A DNA stretch of 58,727 nucleotides from Thermomucor indicae-seudaticae (Eukaryota > Mucoromycota > Mucoromycetes > Mucorales > Lichtheimiaceae): assembly GCA_000787465.1 (NCBI GenBank), contig JSYX01000180.1, positions 1 to 58,727 of the forward strand, written 5' to 3'. The notes below the pieces were generated by a model. It had not been told where the DNA came from and ran no database searches. It worked only from the letters and a program-made list of their open reading frames with translations. A program made the translations under genes and the position numbers. Shown piece by piece: positions 34,386 through 49,008 of this stretch (position 1 is its first letter; the number at the start of each line of letters is the position of its first letter).

Positions 34386-35310
34386 TCAGCTGTACATCAC
34401 TATCACCGAAGTAGCCAGGAACAACAGCCAATAATATGCAGTCAGCTGCTGACGACGAAATGCTCCGTTGTTGCAACAGGGATCTTCAGAAGAAGAGGTT
34501 GGATGTATAAATCGATCCTTGGAAGTTCGGGTAGCATTGGCTATCCAATCCAGATGCATAAAGATATTGACAAAGACGTTGATAGGTGCCTTATCTGAGT
34601 GATCAGGTACAGGACATGTCACCATTTTAGGATTCGGGTCATGCACATTCAGAATGCGAGTCAAGATCCCAAGCAAGCGATATCGATCATTTGGAAAACC
34701 CTGTATGAGTAATGGTCCGCCTATTAAGAAACACCCCTCAGTGTTAGAACGAGGCGAATAGGTGCTCTCTCATTTTTTATGCACTACCCGAGTCACCATG
34801 GCACAAAGCGGCATGTGCTTCTGCTTGATACATCAATGAACTGTTGTCGCCTCTTGGCGGCAACAAAGTGCATGTTGTCTGCTGCAGCCGCTTAGCCTTG
34901 GGCATGTCATAACCCAGATGGCCCATCCCTAATACCAACAGAGTCCAACGGTGTTGACCCGTTTTCTCTTTGGAATCCACCACTATCGGCCGTATGCCAA
35001 CGGCCGGGTTCGCCAGTCGATACAGTCCTATGTCGTAAGTGCCACTATGCGGGGTGTAAAGCGGGTGCACAATGCTTTCAACAACGCGTTCGTGTCGCCG
35101 CGATCCGCAATACCCGACCGTCATGTTTGGAGCCAAACAATGCGCTGCGCTCAAGACCCATTCCTCTGATAGAAAGACACCGCCGCATCGGATGGGAGAG
35201 TAAATTAGAGCGAAAAATGAGAATTCCGTGTCATTTGGCACTGGCTTTCCACCGGCCATTGCATTGGATGACGCAACAGTAAACAATAAATAAATGAGAA
35301 TTCGATGCAT
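34386..35310 (-). CDS. trypsin-like (S1A) serine protease with signal peptide and C-terminal hydrophobic tail
   Basis: This is a secreted or surface serine endopeptidase of the chymotrypsin fold. Exons 35310-34788 and 34720-34386 join in frame to 285 residues. The intron splits the active-site serine block and restores HGDSGGPLLIQG. The catalytic triad is present: His in WVLSAAHCL, Asp in YDIGLYRLANPA, Ser in GDSGGP. A signal peptide (MHRILIYLLFTVASSNA) leads straight into MAGGKPVPNDTEFSFFA, so the mature N-terminus is MAGG rather than IVGG behind a propeptide. The C-terminus (LTAYYWLLFLATSVIVMYS) suggests a GPI signal or a membrane anchor. The start is the ATG at 35310; the longer frame starts with GTG. 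S1A proteases are uncommon in fungi. Confidence 0.88.
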
Positions 35311-35513
35311 TGTCCCCACTACTCTTTTGATACTTGTGTGGTTTATATTATATATGCAATGGTGTCGCTGAGCTCAAGTTATGACTGCTTGCAAAACTAG
35401 GAGGATCTCTGTAAAAGAAACAAGAATAGCACATTTGGTAATACGTTCGAGCCGAATTTATCAAGGTAATGATATATATTTATTTATCAAGTAGTCTGGA
35501 TCTATTATTTTAT

Positions 35514-38500
35514 CTATGTTCTATTCCATACACCACTTCCCACGGCTTCGGGAAACTCTGATGGGGCAGTCGCTCGAACGGTCTCCACAAATCGAATTCC
35601 ATATTCAGAGGCCAAAGCATCCAAGATAGGAAGATAAACGTGTGGCATCGTCGGACGCAGCACTCCACGTTCCGGAACGCGACCATCCAGGACAAGCTCT
35701 GTGGCCATGGCGGCAGGCAAACCCACTGTTGTCGCCATGGCTGTATCGCCAGACGGGTCTCCATACTGGATCAAAGTTGACGTTGCAGTTTCCTTGTTGC
35801 TTGTATATTAGCAAAACAAGGAAAAGAAACATACCTCTCGTTTTCTCATTGTTGTAGTCCTTACCATAACGCCCGTAGACGGATCCAGCAAACCAAATTC
35901 ATGATGCATGGCTACCATATCGCGTTCGTTGGGCTTATATCTTAGACGGTCAGCGAGCAGCATAGAAAATGCATCCAGCGGCGTGGTCGGCATAAATGGG
36001 ACTTGATTATCACTCAAAAGATACTCCAATGCTTCGGCCGTGCGTTCAAGAAGTGGATGATTAAGGCCCACATCGAGCTTATCAGCCAAAGCAGCCAACG
36101 GCACAGGTGATGAATTGTTGTCTCTACCCATAACCACCTTGTGCACGAATTGTTTCTATAGCAATTCTATATCAGTTTAGGATACCCTTTTCAATCTAAG
36201 AACAACAGATGATTCTTGTTTTTACCCAGCTAGTCACATTGGTGTCCAAGCGGTAGCTAAGATCCAAAAAGCCCAGCTTTTTGAACGCGTACAACAGGTC
36301 AGAGTAGCCCTTTCGCGTCAGTTAGCAAAGCGCTTTCTTTTTTTCTGAAGAGAAAACTGCCTACCTTATACCGAAGAGTACCACGGAACAAGGTTTCCAT
36401 GTCCTTAAGCTCTCCTAAATGATACACATCTCTATAGCTAAGAGCGTTCCGGTTAGCCAGGCCTTCGAACGCGAAACCTTGAAACGGTGTTTGAACGGTC
36501 GGAAAATGATTCTTCAACAAGACGTCGCCAGAGACTCGATAGGGCTATCCATTGTAAGCATAAAACAGAATGCATGAGGAGCGAATTGAGTGTTAGTACC
36601 TTGCTTTTCGCCCAGTAGATAGCATCGTTGCCGCTCGCAGTCAGTACGCCTCGGGGTGACCAGCTAAATTTGTAACCGAGTGGGACATTAGAAGCCTCGG
36701 GAGCTGGTAACCCTCCACACCAGGAAATAAAGGATTTAATCTTTGTCGCCACAGTGAGTACAAAAGCCTACTTTTTAATGGAACTCTTTAATTAAAGCCA
36801 ACCTTTTTGCCTTTCGCTTTGGCCTCGTCCATGATTTTCATGGCAGACATATGATCGATGCCGGGATCCAGTCCGACTTCGTTCATAATCACTATATCGG
36901 CTTTCTTTGCTCTAAATTATGCAACACTTGAATATGAAGCCATTGTGGGTGGCTTGAAAAGAGGTCTTACAGGTCATCTAGCTTTTGCATCTCCTCTGAA
37001 ACGTAGCTTGCCGTCACCATATGTTTCCGTTGGCCAATGCATGCTTCGGCCACTTGTGCGTGTAAAAAGGCAGGCACCAAACTTTATTACCCAAAATATT
37101 ATCAGAACTTGCTCGGTATATTCCATCCCACGCAAACTGTACCTGACCACAACGTCTGCTCCAGCAACAAGTCTGGAAAGAGCTTTCTTGTCCTGAATAT
37201 CCAGGACAACCGACTCAGCTTGCTCATGGCCAGCTACAAGTGTGCTGGATGGTACGTTACTGGCCACAACGACTCTCGTATTGGGCCGTCGTACAAGGCG
37301 GTTGACTAGTGGTGCGGCCACCATACCGGATCCTAGCAAGAGCACAGTCTGCTTTTTCCTCGCAGTCGCTTTTGGAAGCAAACCGGATAAATGTTGATGT
37401 TTCTTTACGAGACGACCGTTTTCAGCAATTGTGGCATTTTTGATAATTTCGGAACATTGACCGAGAGACTTTTGGAGCGCAAGAAGCCGTTGAGTTAAAC
37501 ATGCGAAAGGACAAAGAAAGGTCGTGATCCTTACCAGAGCTTTGACGTGTGGATAAAGAACACTGCTAAAGTGATTGCTACTGTCCAATGGCAACTCCGC
37601 GGGCAAGATATCGACACCCATCACTTGAATGCCTGGACCCTCAACACTTGATATGTGTTAGACACGTAACGTGTACATTATACGCAAAGTAGTACCTCTT
37701 GTGTTCCTGGTCACGAATGGCATCATAATAATAGAACGGATCGTCAATGCTGGTCGTATGAGAGAGACACTCCACGGCACCCTTGGATGAGTATAATAAT
37801 AGGAACATGAGTACTCGTCCTGACTTGCGGGACAAGCTCACTTACTCTCACATCGCAAACAATATCGCCCAAGCACATCATACGTCCTTTGCCAATATCT
37901 CCCCTTGCTTCCATTTCTTGAATACGGCGCAATTGGGCATTATCAAGTAAACGAGGGTATCTCTTGTCCCAGTACGCGCCCGTGATTAAGCAATGGATAT
38001 AAGGCGCAATCTTATTGTATCGATTATTATGTTAAACGCAATTTTCCGGTATACTCTCTCAAGGTGTTCACCTTTTCTGCAAATACAGATCGGTATCGGT
38101 CGGGATGCGCCAGGTAATCTTCATAAGATGTTAGCGGGCTTCCGTCTGTTGCTTGGACGTAGTCCTTGGGTAGCACCTGCGTGGCATAAACCTTGTTCAG
38201 CCGAGGATCTGGGTAATGATGCGAGTAATCAGCTTTATGAGCTCGTTTAAGGTATTCTATCTTATGGCTTTACTTTTGTCTTTGGCCAGTTTAACTACGT
38301 CTTCCGGCGGGACAAACTCATGTGGTAACTCTTTGAAGACCTCCATTGCTCCCTATAGCCCAACCCGTCCGGCAGGGCGCATAAGTAACCAACCGTATTC
38401 GTTCTTCAAGCAGTCCTCAATTCTTGCCTTGGTGACATTTCCAGATCCAGTAAAAGCATAGATCAAGGGCCCAAAATCCGAGGGTGTTCCTCGATCCGCG

Positions 38501-39309
38501 ATCATCGCACCGACGTTTCTCACGGCCAATTTAGCCGCTGTTAAATCGGGATAGCTGAATGCCGAAGCCAGGTACTGCATAGTTCAACGTAAATCGAAGG
38601 AACAAAGCGCAAACTCATAAATAGTAAGGCGATCTCTTTACCAGGAAAGGTGTGTTGTGATTATATCTTAGAAATCGACGACCCATTCCGTGTAAAACGT
38701 CCACCATTCCAGCGTTACCGGCAAACTGTCCAAATGCAACCAGTCGCTTTCCGGTCGCCGGGTCTTTCATCAACTCGTAGTCCACAAGATGAATATTCTG
38801 AGACACGTGGTTAAGTCTTTCTTCGAAACTATTACTGTTTCCATAAAGTTCATCTTACTCTGTCCAGAATTGCCTGAAGCATAGGCATGTTTTCTAGAGT
38901 TCTACCTTTATGGGTATGCGAAAAGAAGAGGTAGGTTTTGTTTGGAATCAAGGCCGATACAGGAACCTCTTTGATTCCGAGAATAATATCAGCCGGTGAC
39001 AAGTCATCGGTAATCGCAGCTCCAGCCTTGTGATATCTTAAGATTCCAACATTCACTGTTTGCTCTGTGTTCTTATTTTCTGTTTACCTTTGCATACTCT
39101 ATATCAGAAAAGATACGTTTTGTGCTAGGCTGCACATAAACACTTGTGCCCGTTTCTTGGATCAACCTTTGGACCGCCTGTGGAGTAAGCGGTGCTCGAC
39201 GTTCCCATATGCTCTTGTCTTCTCTCCGAATACCGATCGTGCGATACCCTCTAGTGGATGACCATAAAAATAGAGGTCGATGATGAATACACCGGGATAA
39301 TAATGACAT
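35514..39309 (-). CDS. bifunctional lysine-ketoglutarate reductase / saccharopine dehydrogenase (AASS type)
   Basis: The enzyme joins lysine and 2-oxoglutarate to saccharopine, then oxidises it to aminoadipate semialdehyde and glutamate, the first two steps of mitochondrial lysine breakdown in animals and plants. The N-terminus (ATG 39309; [20 protein letters not shown]) looks like a mitochondrial presequence. The LKR half has [37 protein letters not shown] and [20 protein letters not shown]. The SDH half has a Rossmann motif [46 protein letters not shown] and, at the end, [19 protein letters not shown]. More than ten exons are needed. The intron 38353-38427 starts GCAAGA. Fungi usually carry separate Lys1 and Lys9 for lysine synthesis, so the fusion is notable. 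Confidence 0.92.
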
Positions 39310-39399
39310 CGCTCGGAAAACAAGTGAGGAAGAAGTATGCAGAAAACCAGGTTTTCATTGGTCTTAAAAGTTCCCACGACTTTTGCCTTTTTAATACTG

Positions 39400-39660
39400 C
39401 TGAATTTTTATTATGTGTCGCGGTGCGCGGTGGTTCCTTGCATTGAAGCCAAATGTCCATAGGCGTTGAGGTAATATATCGTTTTGCGCCTCATGTTCGC
39501 CCTAAGCACAATCTTCGTTTGCGCTGCTCCTTCGCACAGCTGCACTCGAGAAGGAAGAGCCTCTTGCACACATGCAGTTTTCTGCCAATGGAAAGACAAC
39601 TGTTTGTTGCTAAACTGGCTAAGACCATTTGCTGATGGTCCCTTCTTAGGGGTAAGGAAC
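39400..39660. repeat. left arm of a 250-bp inverted repeat pair
   Basis: This arm matches the minus strand of about 41240-41530. The most similar part reads GTTTTGCGCCTCATGTTCGC and continues with few differences through GCTAAACTGGCTAAGACCAT to TTGCTGATGG at 39634. Outside it, the copies diverge but stay alignable (GTTCCTTGCATTGAAGCC against GTTCCTTTTGCGTCGAAG). It begins about 90 bp upstream of the LKR/SDH start. Confidence 0.75.
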
Positions 39661-41239
39661 TGAACGGTTTAAGACAACTAAAAGAATATATACTTACGAG
39701 TTTGTACTCATAGACGTAAAAATAGGAGACTGTGAGAGGAAAGATGAGAGAGTATCATTGTTCAGGCCGTTTTCGCTTTTGAGCGAGCTGTAAAGAAGAT
39801 GAGGACATAGGAGATGTTGCACAGCAAGGAATGACGAAGGAAAGGTTTTGGATGACGGACCCGGGCTTAATTGTACCGACTCGCATCGTCTACCATGTTT
39901 GTTTTGCTGTGCGCTTCGCCTTCCAAACGAGATCCATGAGTTCTGTCATGCAGACGCCAAAGTGCTTCTGGGAATTTAAAGCGCGCGGTCTTGTTAAGCC
40001 GGCATAGATCACTGACAGCGAAATCTGCAAGCCTACAGGACCGCATGATCAGCATGCAAAAAGCCAATGACCTGTAAAACGCAAACCCGGGATCACAAAG
40101 CCTACAGTACCAGCGCGACATATCGATATTTGATAAATCGATATACCGATCGACCTCTGCAATCACGGATTTGCTTTTTCCAGACGTATGCCCACTTGAT
40201 ATAACGATATTCTCGTTATAAATATCGCATTTTTTTCGTCACGGAACCTTTCGATATATCCCTCGGGCGCTGTATCGCCCGTATATTTCGGATGCTTTCT
40301 GGCTTTTGCTGGCATAAAGAAAGAAAAATATCTTCCATCATTTTTGGCATTTTCATACCACCTTCGGCCAACTGCTTGGTTGCATGTTTCCCGCCGTCGA
40401 ACCGTCCAGCCTCTGTGCATCCGAGCTCCATCGAAAACTTCTTAAATGTAATGTCTGCCTTGTGCCCATGCTGCTTCTTTTGCATCTTCTGGTCCCCAGA
40501 GATTGACCTTGCAAAGTTTCGACGATGGGCCGGCGCTTCAACCCCCTTCTCCCCATTACCAAAACAGTGCTGCTAATTAAGATAGGTTCTTGAGGTCATT
40601 TACGACTATACGAATCGCGTACCTCCTGACACGGATCTTCAATTCGTCAAAACAGGTCTCCACAAATAGCCACACCCGGCGAAGCAGATAGGTCTCCGTG
40701 TCATCACTCAGAGGAAAGCACATGCATTTGTAGAGTCTGAGTCGCACTCATGGTTTGTTTGATCCAGCCAAGGTCAAACTGCATGTAGATATCCAATGCC
40801 TTGCTGTCACGTGCGCGAACAAATGATCAACATCCTGTGCTCGAAGGATATTTGAGACCTTATTCAGCTTCTTTTTACGAACCTCGCCGTCAAACTGAAC
40901 ATATACTTTGACGTCGGTGGGCATTTCCTCGAAGCCTTGCATCCTATAACTCTTAATGTAGGCTAAGTTTTCGCAGCTGAATTGCTCTCCCAGCAGCTGT
41001 CATTAACGTCCAAAATGAAGAAGTGGGCGGAACGACGAATATAAAGTTTCAAATACCTCGTGCAAAGAAGGAAGTGTCTTATGCGCAACTTACTGCTCAT
41101 ATTGCATTGCATGGCATGGCATACTTGAACATCTCATACTCTACGATCTTGCCCGACAGTATGAAAAAAATGGAACAACATTTCTTCATTTGGCGACGGC
41201 AAACACTCTAATGTCTGAAATTGTTGTTCCAATTTTTCA
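39661..41239 (-). mobile_element. probable decayed transposon interior
   Basis: This 1.6-kb interval lies between the inverted arms and has no intact gene. On the minus strand, about 40216-40570, a frame reads HRRNFARSISGDQKMQKKQH, TFKKFSMELGCTEAGRFDGG and HATKQLAEGGMKMPKMMEDI, looking like part of a transposon-encoded protein whose family I cannot name. A second minus-strand frame at about 39867-40020 ends LWRLHDRTHGSRLEGEAHSK. At 40108 the string TACAGTACCAGCGCGACATA followed by TCGATATTTGATAAATCGAT resembles the pogo-like ends at 16-17 kb. The interval may be a composite of insertions. Confidence 0.4.
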
Positions 41240-41530
41240 CTCTAAGAAGGGCACTATCTCCTTTTGCCATCAGCAAATGGTCTTAGCCAGTTTAGTAAAA
41301 AAAAAACCAGCTGTTTTTCCATTGGCAGAAAACTGCATGTGCACAAGAAGCTCTTCATCCTCGAGTGCAGCTGTGCGAAGGAGCAGCGCAAACGAAGATT
41401 GTGCTTAGGGCGAACATGAGGCGCAAAACGATATGTTACCCCTGCGCATAATGGTATTCAACATCAACGCCAATCGACATTTGTCTTCGACGCAAAAGGA
41501 ACCTGCACGCACCGCAAACACAGAGTAATA
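41240..41530. repeat. right arm of the inverted repeat pair
   Basis: Read on the minus strand this arm matches the left arm at 39400-39660, from GAAGACAAATGTCGATTGGC through CCTCATGTTCGCCCTAAGCA to ACTAAACTGGCTAAGACCAT. It carries an extra 22 or so bases near 41438-41465 and a run of ten A at 41298-41307. It ends inside the 3' flank of the arrestin gene. Confidence 0.75.
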
Positions 41531-41580
41531 ATCCAGTATAGTCATGGTTTGCATGAAACCTAAACTCCTGTTTAGCATGG

Positions 41581-43336
41581 CTATATAATCCATTCGTCGT
41601 CATCAAAAATTCCGAGTATAATTGTTGCTTCTCCTAGTTCCATATTACGATGATACGGTCGAGTTAAGCGAAGAGTTCGTTCTTGGCGCTGTTTAGACGC
41701 CTTAATGCTTGAATCGTAGCTTGGAGGCTCGAACTCGTCTTCCAGGAGACTTTGAAACATGGGGCACGCGGTAGATTGGGTATAGTGCTCGAGAGATGAG
41801 AAATCGGAAAGTCTTGTGATTTGGTCGTGCGGCAAGTTAGCAATATGAATAGGGATACTGAATTCTGCAGTTGTGGTTGACTTCTTTAGGAAGTGAGATT
41901 CTTCCAATGTAACGATAAAGTGCAAGTCGTAGAAGACACGGGTGTGTCGTGATGCAAATGTCGGCGATATCATACGCGTAGGCATATCAAAAGTGACAAG
42001 TCGAGATTGATCTTCGGATGGTTGCAAGGTTCTCTGTAAAACATCCCTAATGTGTGTTTGCATAGCAGTACCAGACGAAACAACAAGTTTGCCTTGGTGG
42101 TGTTTCCGGAACTTGAATAGGATCTGAGCAATCTTGCTATCCGAATGGAGCGTAGCTATTTGTAGTTGCATTTTAAAGGGATCATCTATAGATCTGTCAG
42201 CCGCTAGCGACTCGTTTTCTGCATGGATCTGGACTAACCAGGGCAGTAGCATTGCTTTTCAAGTTTTGCTTGGACTTGGACAAGCTGCTTTGAGTCCCGG
42301 GTGCGATATGTCCATTCCTTATCTTTGATGAACATATATCCATTAATTCACGCTGACCATATACAATAGGTTGGCTTACCTGGAGCCGCTGCTATCACTG
42401 GGCGATAGGGCGTGAGGTACGGACGGCTTGCCAGCCCAGATTGACCTGCAGGTCCGTCTGCGAATGCGGTCCAAACATACCTTATGCTAAATCCTTTAGG
42501 ATCATCGTCAATTGAAGGTGGATAATTTACGTTAGGAAACTGCCCAAGATCTTTAGTGTTTTATACATCACGCCGCTCATATCTGTTTTGATACTATACT
42601 TTTAAGACAAATGGAAATTCATATTTGCCCTGGTCCAGCTCTTCCCAATTGCTTTGTACGGCAGCTTGAGCAGTAATCAGCATAAAGTTCTCTGTTGTAC
42701 ATTTTACGCAAATTACCTAGAGTAGGGCTTCCCCAAAGCGTCTCTTGCGTTTCAAAGAAAGTCGTTGTAGACTGATGGACGAGAGCCTGATCCTGCTCCG
42801 TTATCTTGACAGTCGCAACCTCTTCAGCGTGAAACTAGGCCGAGCAGTCAGTGACGAGAGAGAGAGAGAAAGAGTGCCTTTTTATTATCTCTGAATACCT
42901 TGATCCGGATACGTGTCAAACAAATTCGTTCGGCGACGTGCAGAACAACTTTGCCTGGCATAAAAGTCTTCTAACAACTTTCCCAAAATGAATGCTCGTA
43001 TAAAATACCTCTGATGGTGTGATTGGGTCGAATGATGACTTGAGATTCGAATTCAACTGATAATGTGTTACCGCGACATTCGGACGGCGTAGGGTCTATT
43101 GGACTGCTTGCGCGTGTGCTACTGCTACTACTTAAGGTAAGGTCGGTAATCCCACCCAAAGATTGGCTATAGTGATGGCCATGAAGAAAGGCGCCAAATG
43201 AAGGCGAGTTGGAGGGCAGCTGTTGAGACCTCGAATGCTGATGACGTGATCTAGTATGTGCTCTTGCTGGTGGCGGGGATTGAGGTGGTGGTGGAAGCAA
43301 GGTAGTTGATGATATACTGGCTCTTCTATGGTGCAT
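41581..43336 (-). CDS. arrestin-domain protein, ART-type adaptor with PPxY motif
   Basis: Arrestin-related adaptors bind plasma-membrane transporters and recruit Rsp5/Nedd4 ubiquitin ligases for endocytosis. The start is the ATG at 43336. The first 70 residues are a Pro/Ser/His-rich disordered lead (LPPPPQSPPPARAHTRSRHQ). The arrestin N fold follows: TLSVEFESQVIIRPNHTIRG, KVVLHVAERICLTRIRIK, TTTFFETQETLWGSPTL and DQGKYEFPFVLK. The arrestin C fold has VVSSGTAMQTHIRDVLQRTL and TRVFYDLHFIVTLEESHF. Near the end, EDEFEPPSYDSSIKAS supplies a PPxY motif for a WW-domain ligase. The end DDDEWII is acidic. About six exons with GT-AG introns. Its 3' flank abuts the inverted repeat arm. Confidence 0.85.
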
Positions 43337-43943
43337 GACGACAGCAGGAACAGAAAGCCCTTGGATTTAGCAGAAAAGCGTTGTGCGGATATCGGCATCT
43401 GGATTTGGCATCACGATTTCTGGGACATATCATAGGCCTATCTATACTTATTGATAGGATGTACATGAAGTCGACGTAATCCTGTTTGCTTACATGGATT
43501 GTGAACTTACTGATTCAGGTACACGGTACAAGGAGAACTAAATATAGCTAGACTCAACTGTGCATAAGCGCTACTTTATCAGACCTTCTTGCTTTCTAAA
43601 TTGGCCATAGCATTCAGCCGTTTAACGCTAACGTCAGTGTTCTCCTGAGCTTGTAGCGGGTTTGACAGTGAATTTACCCCTTATTCCACGGGCTATTGTG
43701 GATTGTAAAAAGGCAAATTCCTTTTAACCAATGTTTACTGGGGCGGTCAGACAGATTACTATAGCAGTATCAAATGCCATACTGTATCCTTTCAGAAATT
43801 AGTTTCACGGCTGCGAAATACTTGTTGCTAAGCTCTCCAGGGTATAAAAGCATGACAATAAATTGATTTTTGGTATTCAACAAATACAGGGATACTATAT
43901 ATGATATATGATGCAGGAAAGGAGTTTGGAAAAGCGAAGAAGG
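43337..43943. other. intergenic, no gene seen
   Basis: AT-rich spacer between two minus-strand genes; it must contain the arrestin promoter and the 3' region of the Whi2-like gene. No repeat or RNA gene noticed. Confidence 0.4.
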
Positions 43944-44984
43944 CTATATCAGAACCATCTCTAATGTCCATGTTCGTCTTGCCCATAACCGAATCTTCAC
44001 GCCCAGTATGTCGACCACAGATCCCTCCCACCAGCATTTTCTCTACATAAAATACGCGAAAATTGGTCACCGAAGGCGAACATCGTTCTCGTCAATTATG
44101 GTACTTACTGCAGGTCTACGCCAACAAAAAAGCAGTAGTCTTTGAGCAGTTGCCATTCTATGACCAGGACCTACTGTTTTGAGGTGCAAAAGTGAAAGAC
44201 TTGCTATACAAGTTCTTCCAGGTTCCAAAGATCGATAGTCCCAAATGCTCTCATGCGAAAATCCAGCATCGCATAGCAAATCAACGAGCTGCTGCTGCTG
44301 TTCCGCAACAATTTTGGCTATTGCTTCAAACACGCGACTGCGTCGACAAAGGTAGTCACCAGCAGCGCTCTTGAGCGAGCTCATTGTGTTTGGATCCACT
44401 TTGCATTGCGGTAGACAAAAGTAGTCCAGCTCCTCGCGAAGAAAAACTATGCAAGACTTTGTTACCAGGGGATAATGGATGGGATCGATCGGAATGCCCG
44501 ATACAGCAGCGAGCGCAGCGTGGGCCAGGTAAGCTTCTTCGGAAAACTCATTGTGGTCTTCTCGTACTTTTTCAAAAAAGTCAATCACCATCTTCAGACA
44601 AGCCGGATCAAAATCTACTGGAATCACTTGCTCGTCGGCTGCTAGCCGTCGTTTATCAAGAACTAGACCGTTCGGAAACATGGTCACCAGTAGGCTTTCG
44701 GGAAGAACTACCTGATAACAGCATCTCCTCCTTTTAGTTTACGTTGCAAATATTAATTCTGCACTGCCTACCAAAGTACGGTGGTCCACCTCCACGAGAA
44801 CTCCACGAAGCAGAAGCTTCAGTCGCGAAGCGGGTGGTTCGGCATCATCGTCATGTGCTGACCCGGTGACACCAGTCGAATTGTTTTCTTCACTCTGCTG
44901 GTACGTCAAATGTCGAGACTGATTGTGTTCAATGGAAGAGAACCGTTCTGGAACCTGAGTAATGGGGAACTCACTTGAACTCAT
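43944..44984 (-). CDS. Whi2-like BTB/POZ-domain protein
   Basis: Whi2 and relatives carry a KCTD-like BTB domain and act in nutrient and stress signalling, in yeast with the phosphatases Psr1/Psr2 upstream of TORC1 and cAMP control. Start ATG 44984. The first 50 residues are polar. The BTB-like core reads RLKLLLRGVLVEVDHRTL, then after an intron VVLPESLLVTMFPNGLVLDK. Next is DEQVIPVDFDPACLKMVIDF. The C-terminus after the last intron (acceptor about 44041) gives RKCWWEGSVVDILGVKIRLW then ARRTWTLEMVLI, which is the family hallmark. Splicing into this frame rather than reading on is what makes the ending family-like. The stop is at 43944-43946. Confidence 0.82.
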
Positions 44985-46042
44985 TCGAAGCCAAGGTTAC
45001 GTAGAGAAGAAAGTTTTGGAAAGAAGAAAGGAAAGCTTAAGCTCCTATTGCGCATGACAGGGACGACACTATACAACAGTGTCAGCACTGGCGCTTACTT
45101 TGTGAATTTCAATCCAACTGAAACCCGGTAACCAGTGCCACTGCCCTGTAGTCTTTCATTCCGTTACTCGACAAGCCATCCCTTGCAGGGAATGTTATAG
45201 AGAACTTCTGCATCTTCAAAGAAGTCTGCAGAAAGATGGCTTCTGTGTCTCGTCACGGAATCCCGCTTCACCCCTGATGTGCAGTGTGCGTTATCGGTCT
45301 TTTCTCAAATGATTAGCGACCACCTACTCCTTAAGGTTCCATCGTCTTTTGGTTTCGACAGAACGCTTGTATTCGTCGAAATAAAACTTCACACGTGTTT
45401 GAAGATGATTTTGCGTTCGAGCCAGACAAGTACGCTCTATTACGGAGAATTTGCGCCGGCAGACGATGGCAAGTATGACAATTTTGTCGTTTTCTAACTT
45501 CAAGTGAGACAACTAGTGCTCGTTGCAAAATCTGGAATAAACGTGTCAGCGCTGGAAGGACATATCAAAGGTTAACGTCCATAGTCGTGGGGTAATGATA
45601 CTTTGGATGACAAAATGCGACTCTCAATAGACTCAATCTCATGTTTGTTTGTATATACATTTATCGCGTCGCAATAACAATGGCACATTTGCAGACACGA
45701 TCCATCACCGCAGCGTATAAGTCTTGTCCCTGAGACGAAGTCCCTGCGAACGCCTTTGGGTCATCAGCCATAGGTGCCCCATGGAATCGTTTGTATGTTT
45801 GCCATACCGTTTCGCTTGGTCAAGAATTACTGTAAAGACACTCTAAGAGAGATGTAGACAGACAAATTTTTGCGCAATGTTACAAAGAAACCGCGTAGCG
45901 AGCGAACATGACTTGAGATTGAAGGCGAAGACGCGGAAGAGGACGTGTGTCATTGTGAGCTTCAAACTCAGCCTTTTTAATCCACGATGGGCGTCTGTGG
46001 AATGTGCCAAAACGAGAGGTTTTCCGATTTCAAGGCCAAACA
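44985..46042. other. divergent intergenic region, Whi2-like / polo kinase
   Basis: A 1.06-kb spacer holding both promoters. Open frames at 45279-45528 on either strand have no ATG-supported, family-like content and are taken as chance. No RNA gene or repeat seen. Confidence 0.45.
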
Positions 46043-48603
<2,561 letters not shown>

Positions 48604-48655
48604 AGGTCCCGTCATTTTGTACATAACGATAGAATGACGAATTGTATATTTTGTA

Positions 48656-48661
48656 AATAAA
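48656..48661 (+). terminator. polyadenylation signal AATAAA of polo-like kinase
   Basis: AATAAA lies 53 bp downstream of the polo kinase stop, in an AT-rich trailer. This is the expected place for a cleavage/polyadenylation signal. Confidence 0.5.
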
Positions 48662-49008
48662 GGTAGCTTTTGTACATACTAGGAAAGTTGACAAGTAGCG
48701 TACATTGCAAGGAAAAAGCCAGTCGACAAGTTCTCGTTCGAAGGTGTACCTCCTGGAATGAGTTCATAGCCTATTGGCTAACCACTGAATTGAAACTTTG
48801 AAGAAGACAGTACGTCAAATATCTGTCGCTGACCTTACCCTTACTCTAAAATGATCTGCAAAGCTTGCTGATAACTTTTCAGTTACAGTCTGCTATACTA
48901 CAGAGTCCAACGGCGTATATTGTAAGTATAAATCGGGAATGTACATGAAATATAACTCTTTGCAAAGCGGGCTGTTGTAGTAGTAGCAAAGTATATGGAA
49001 TCTAAGCT

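Noticed and set aside
45279..45528. overlapping open frames on both strands upstream of polo kinase
   Set aside because: Frames overlap on opposite strands, lack protein-family content, and most lack a good ATG.
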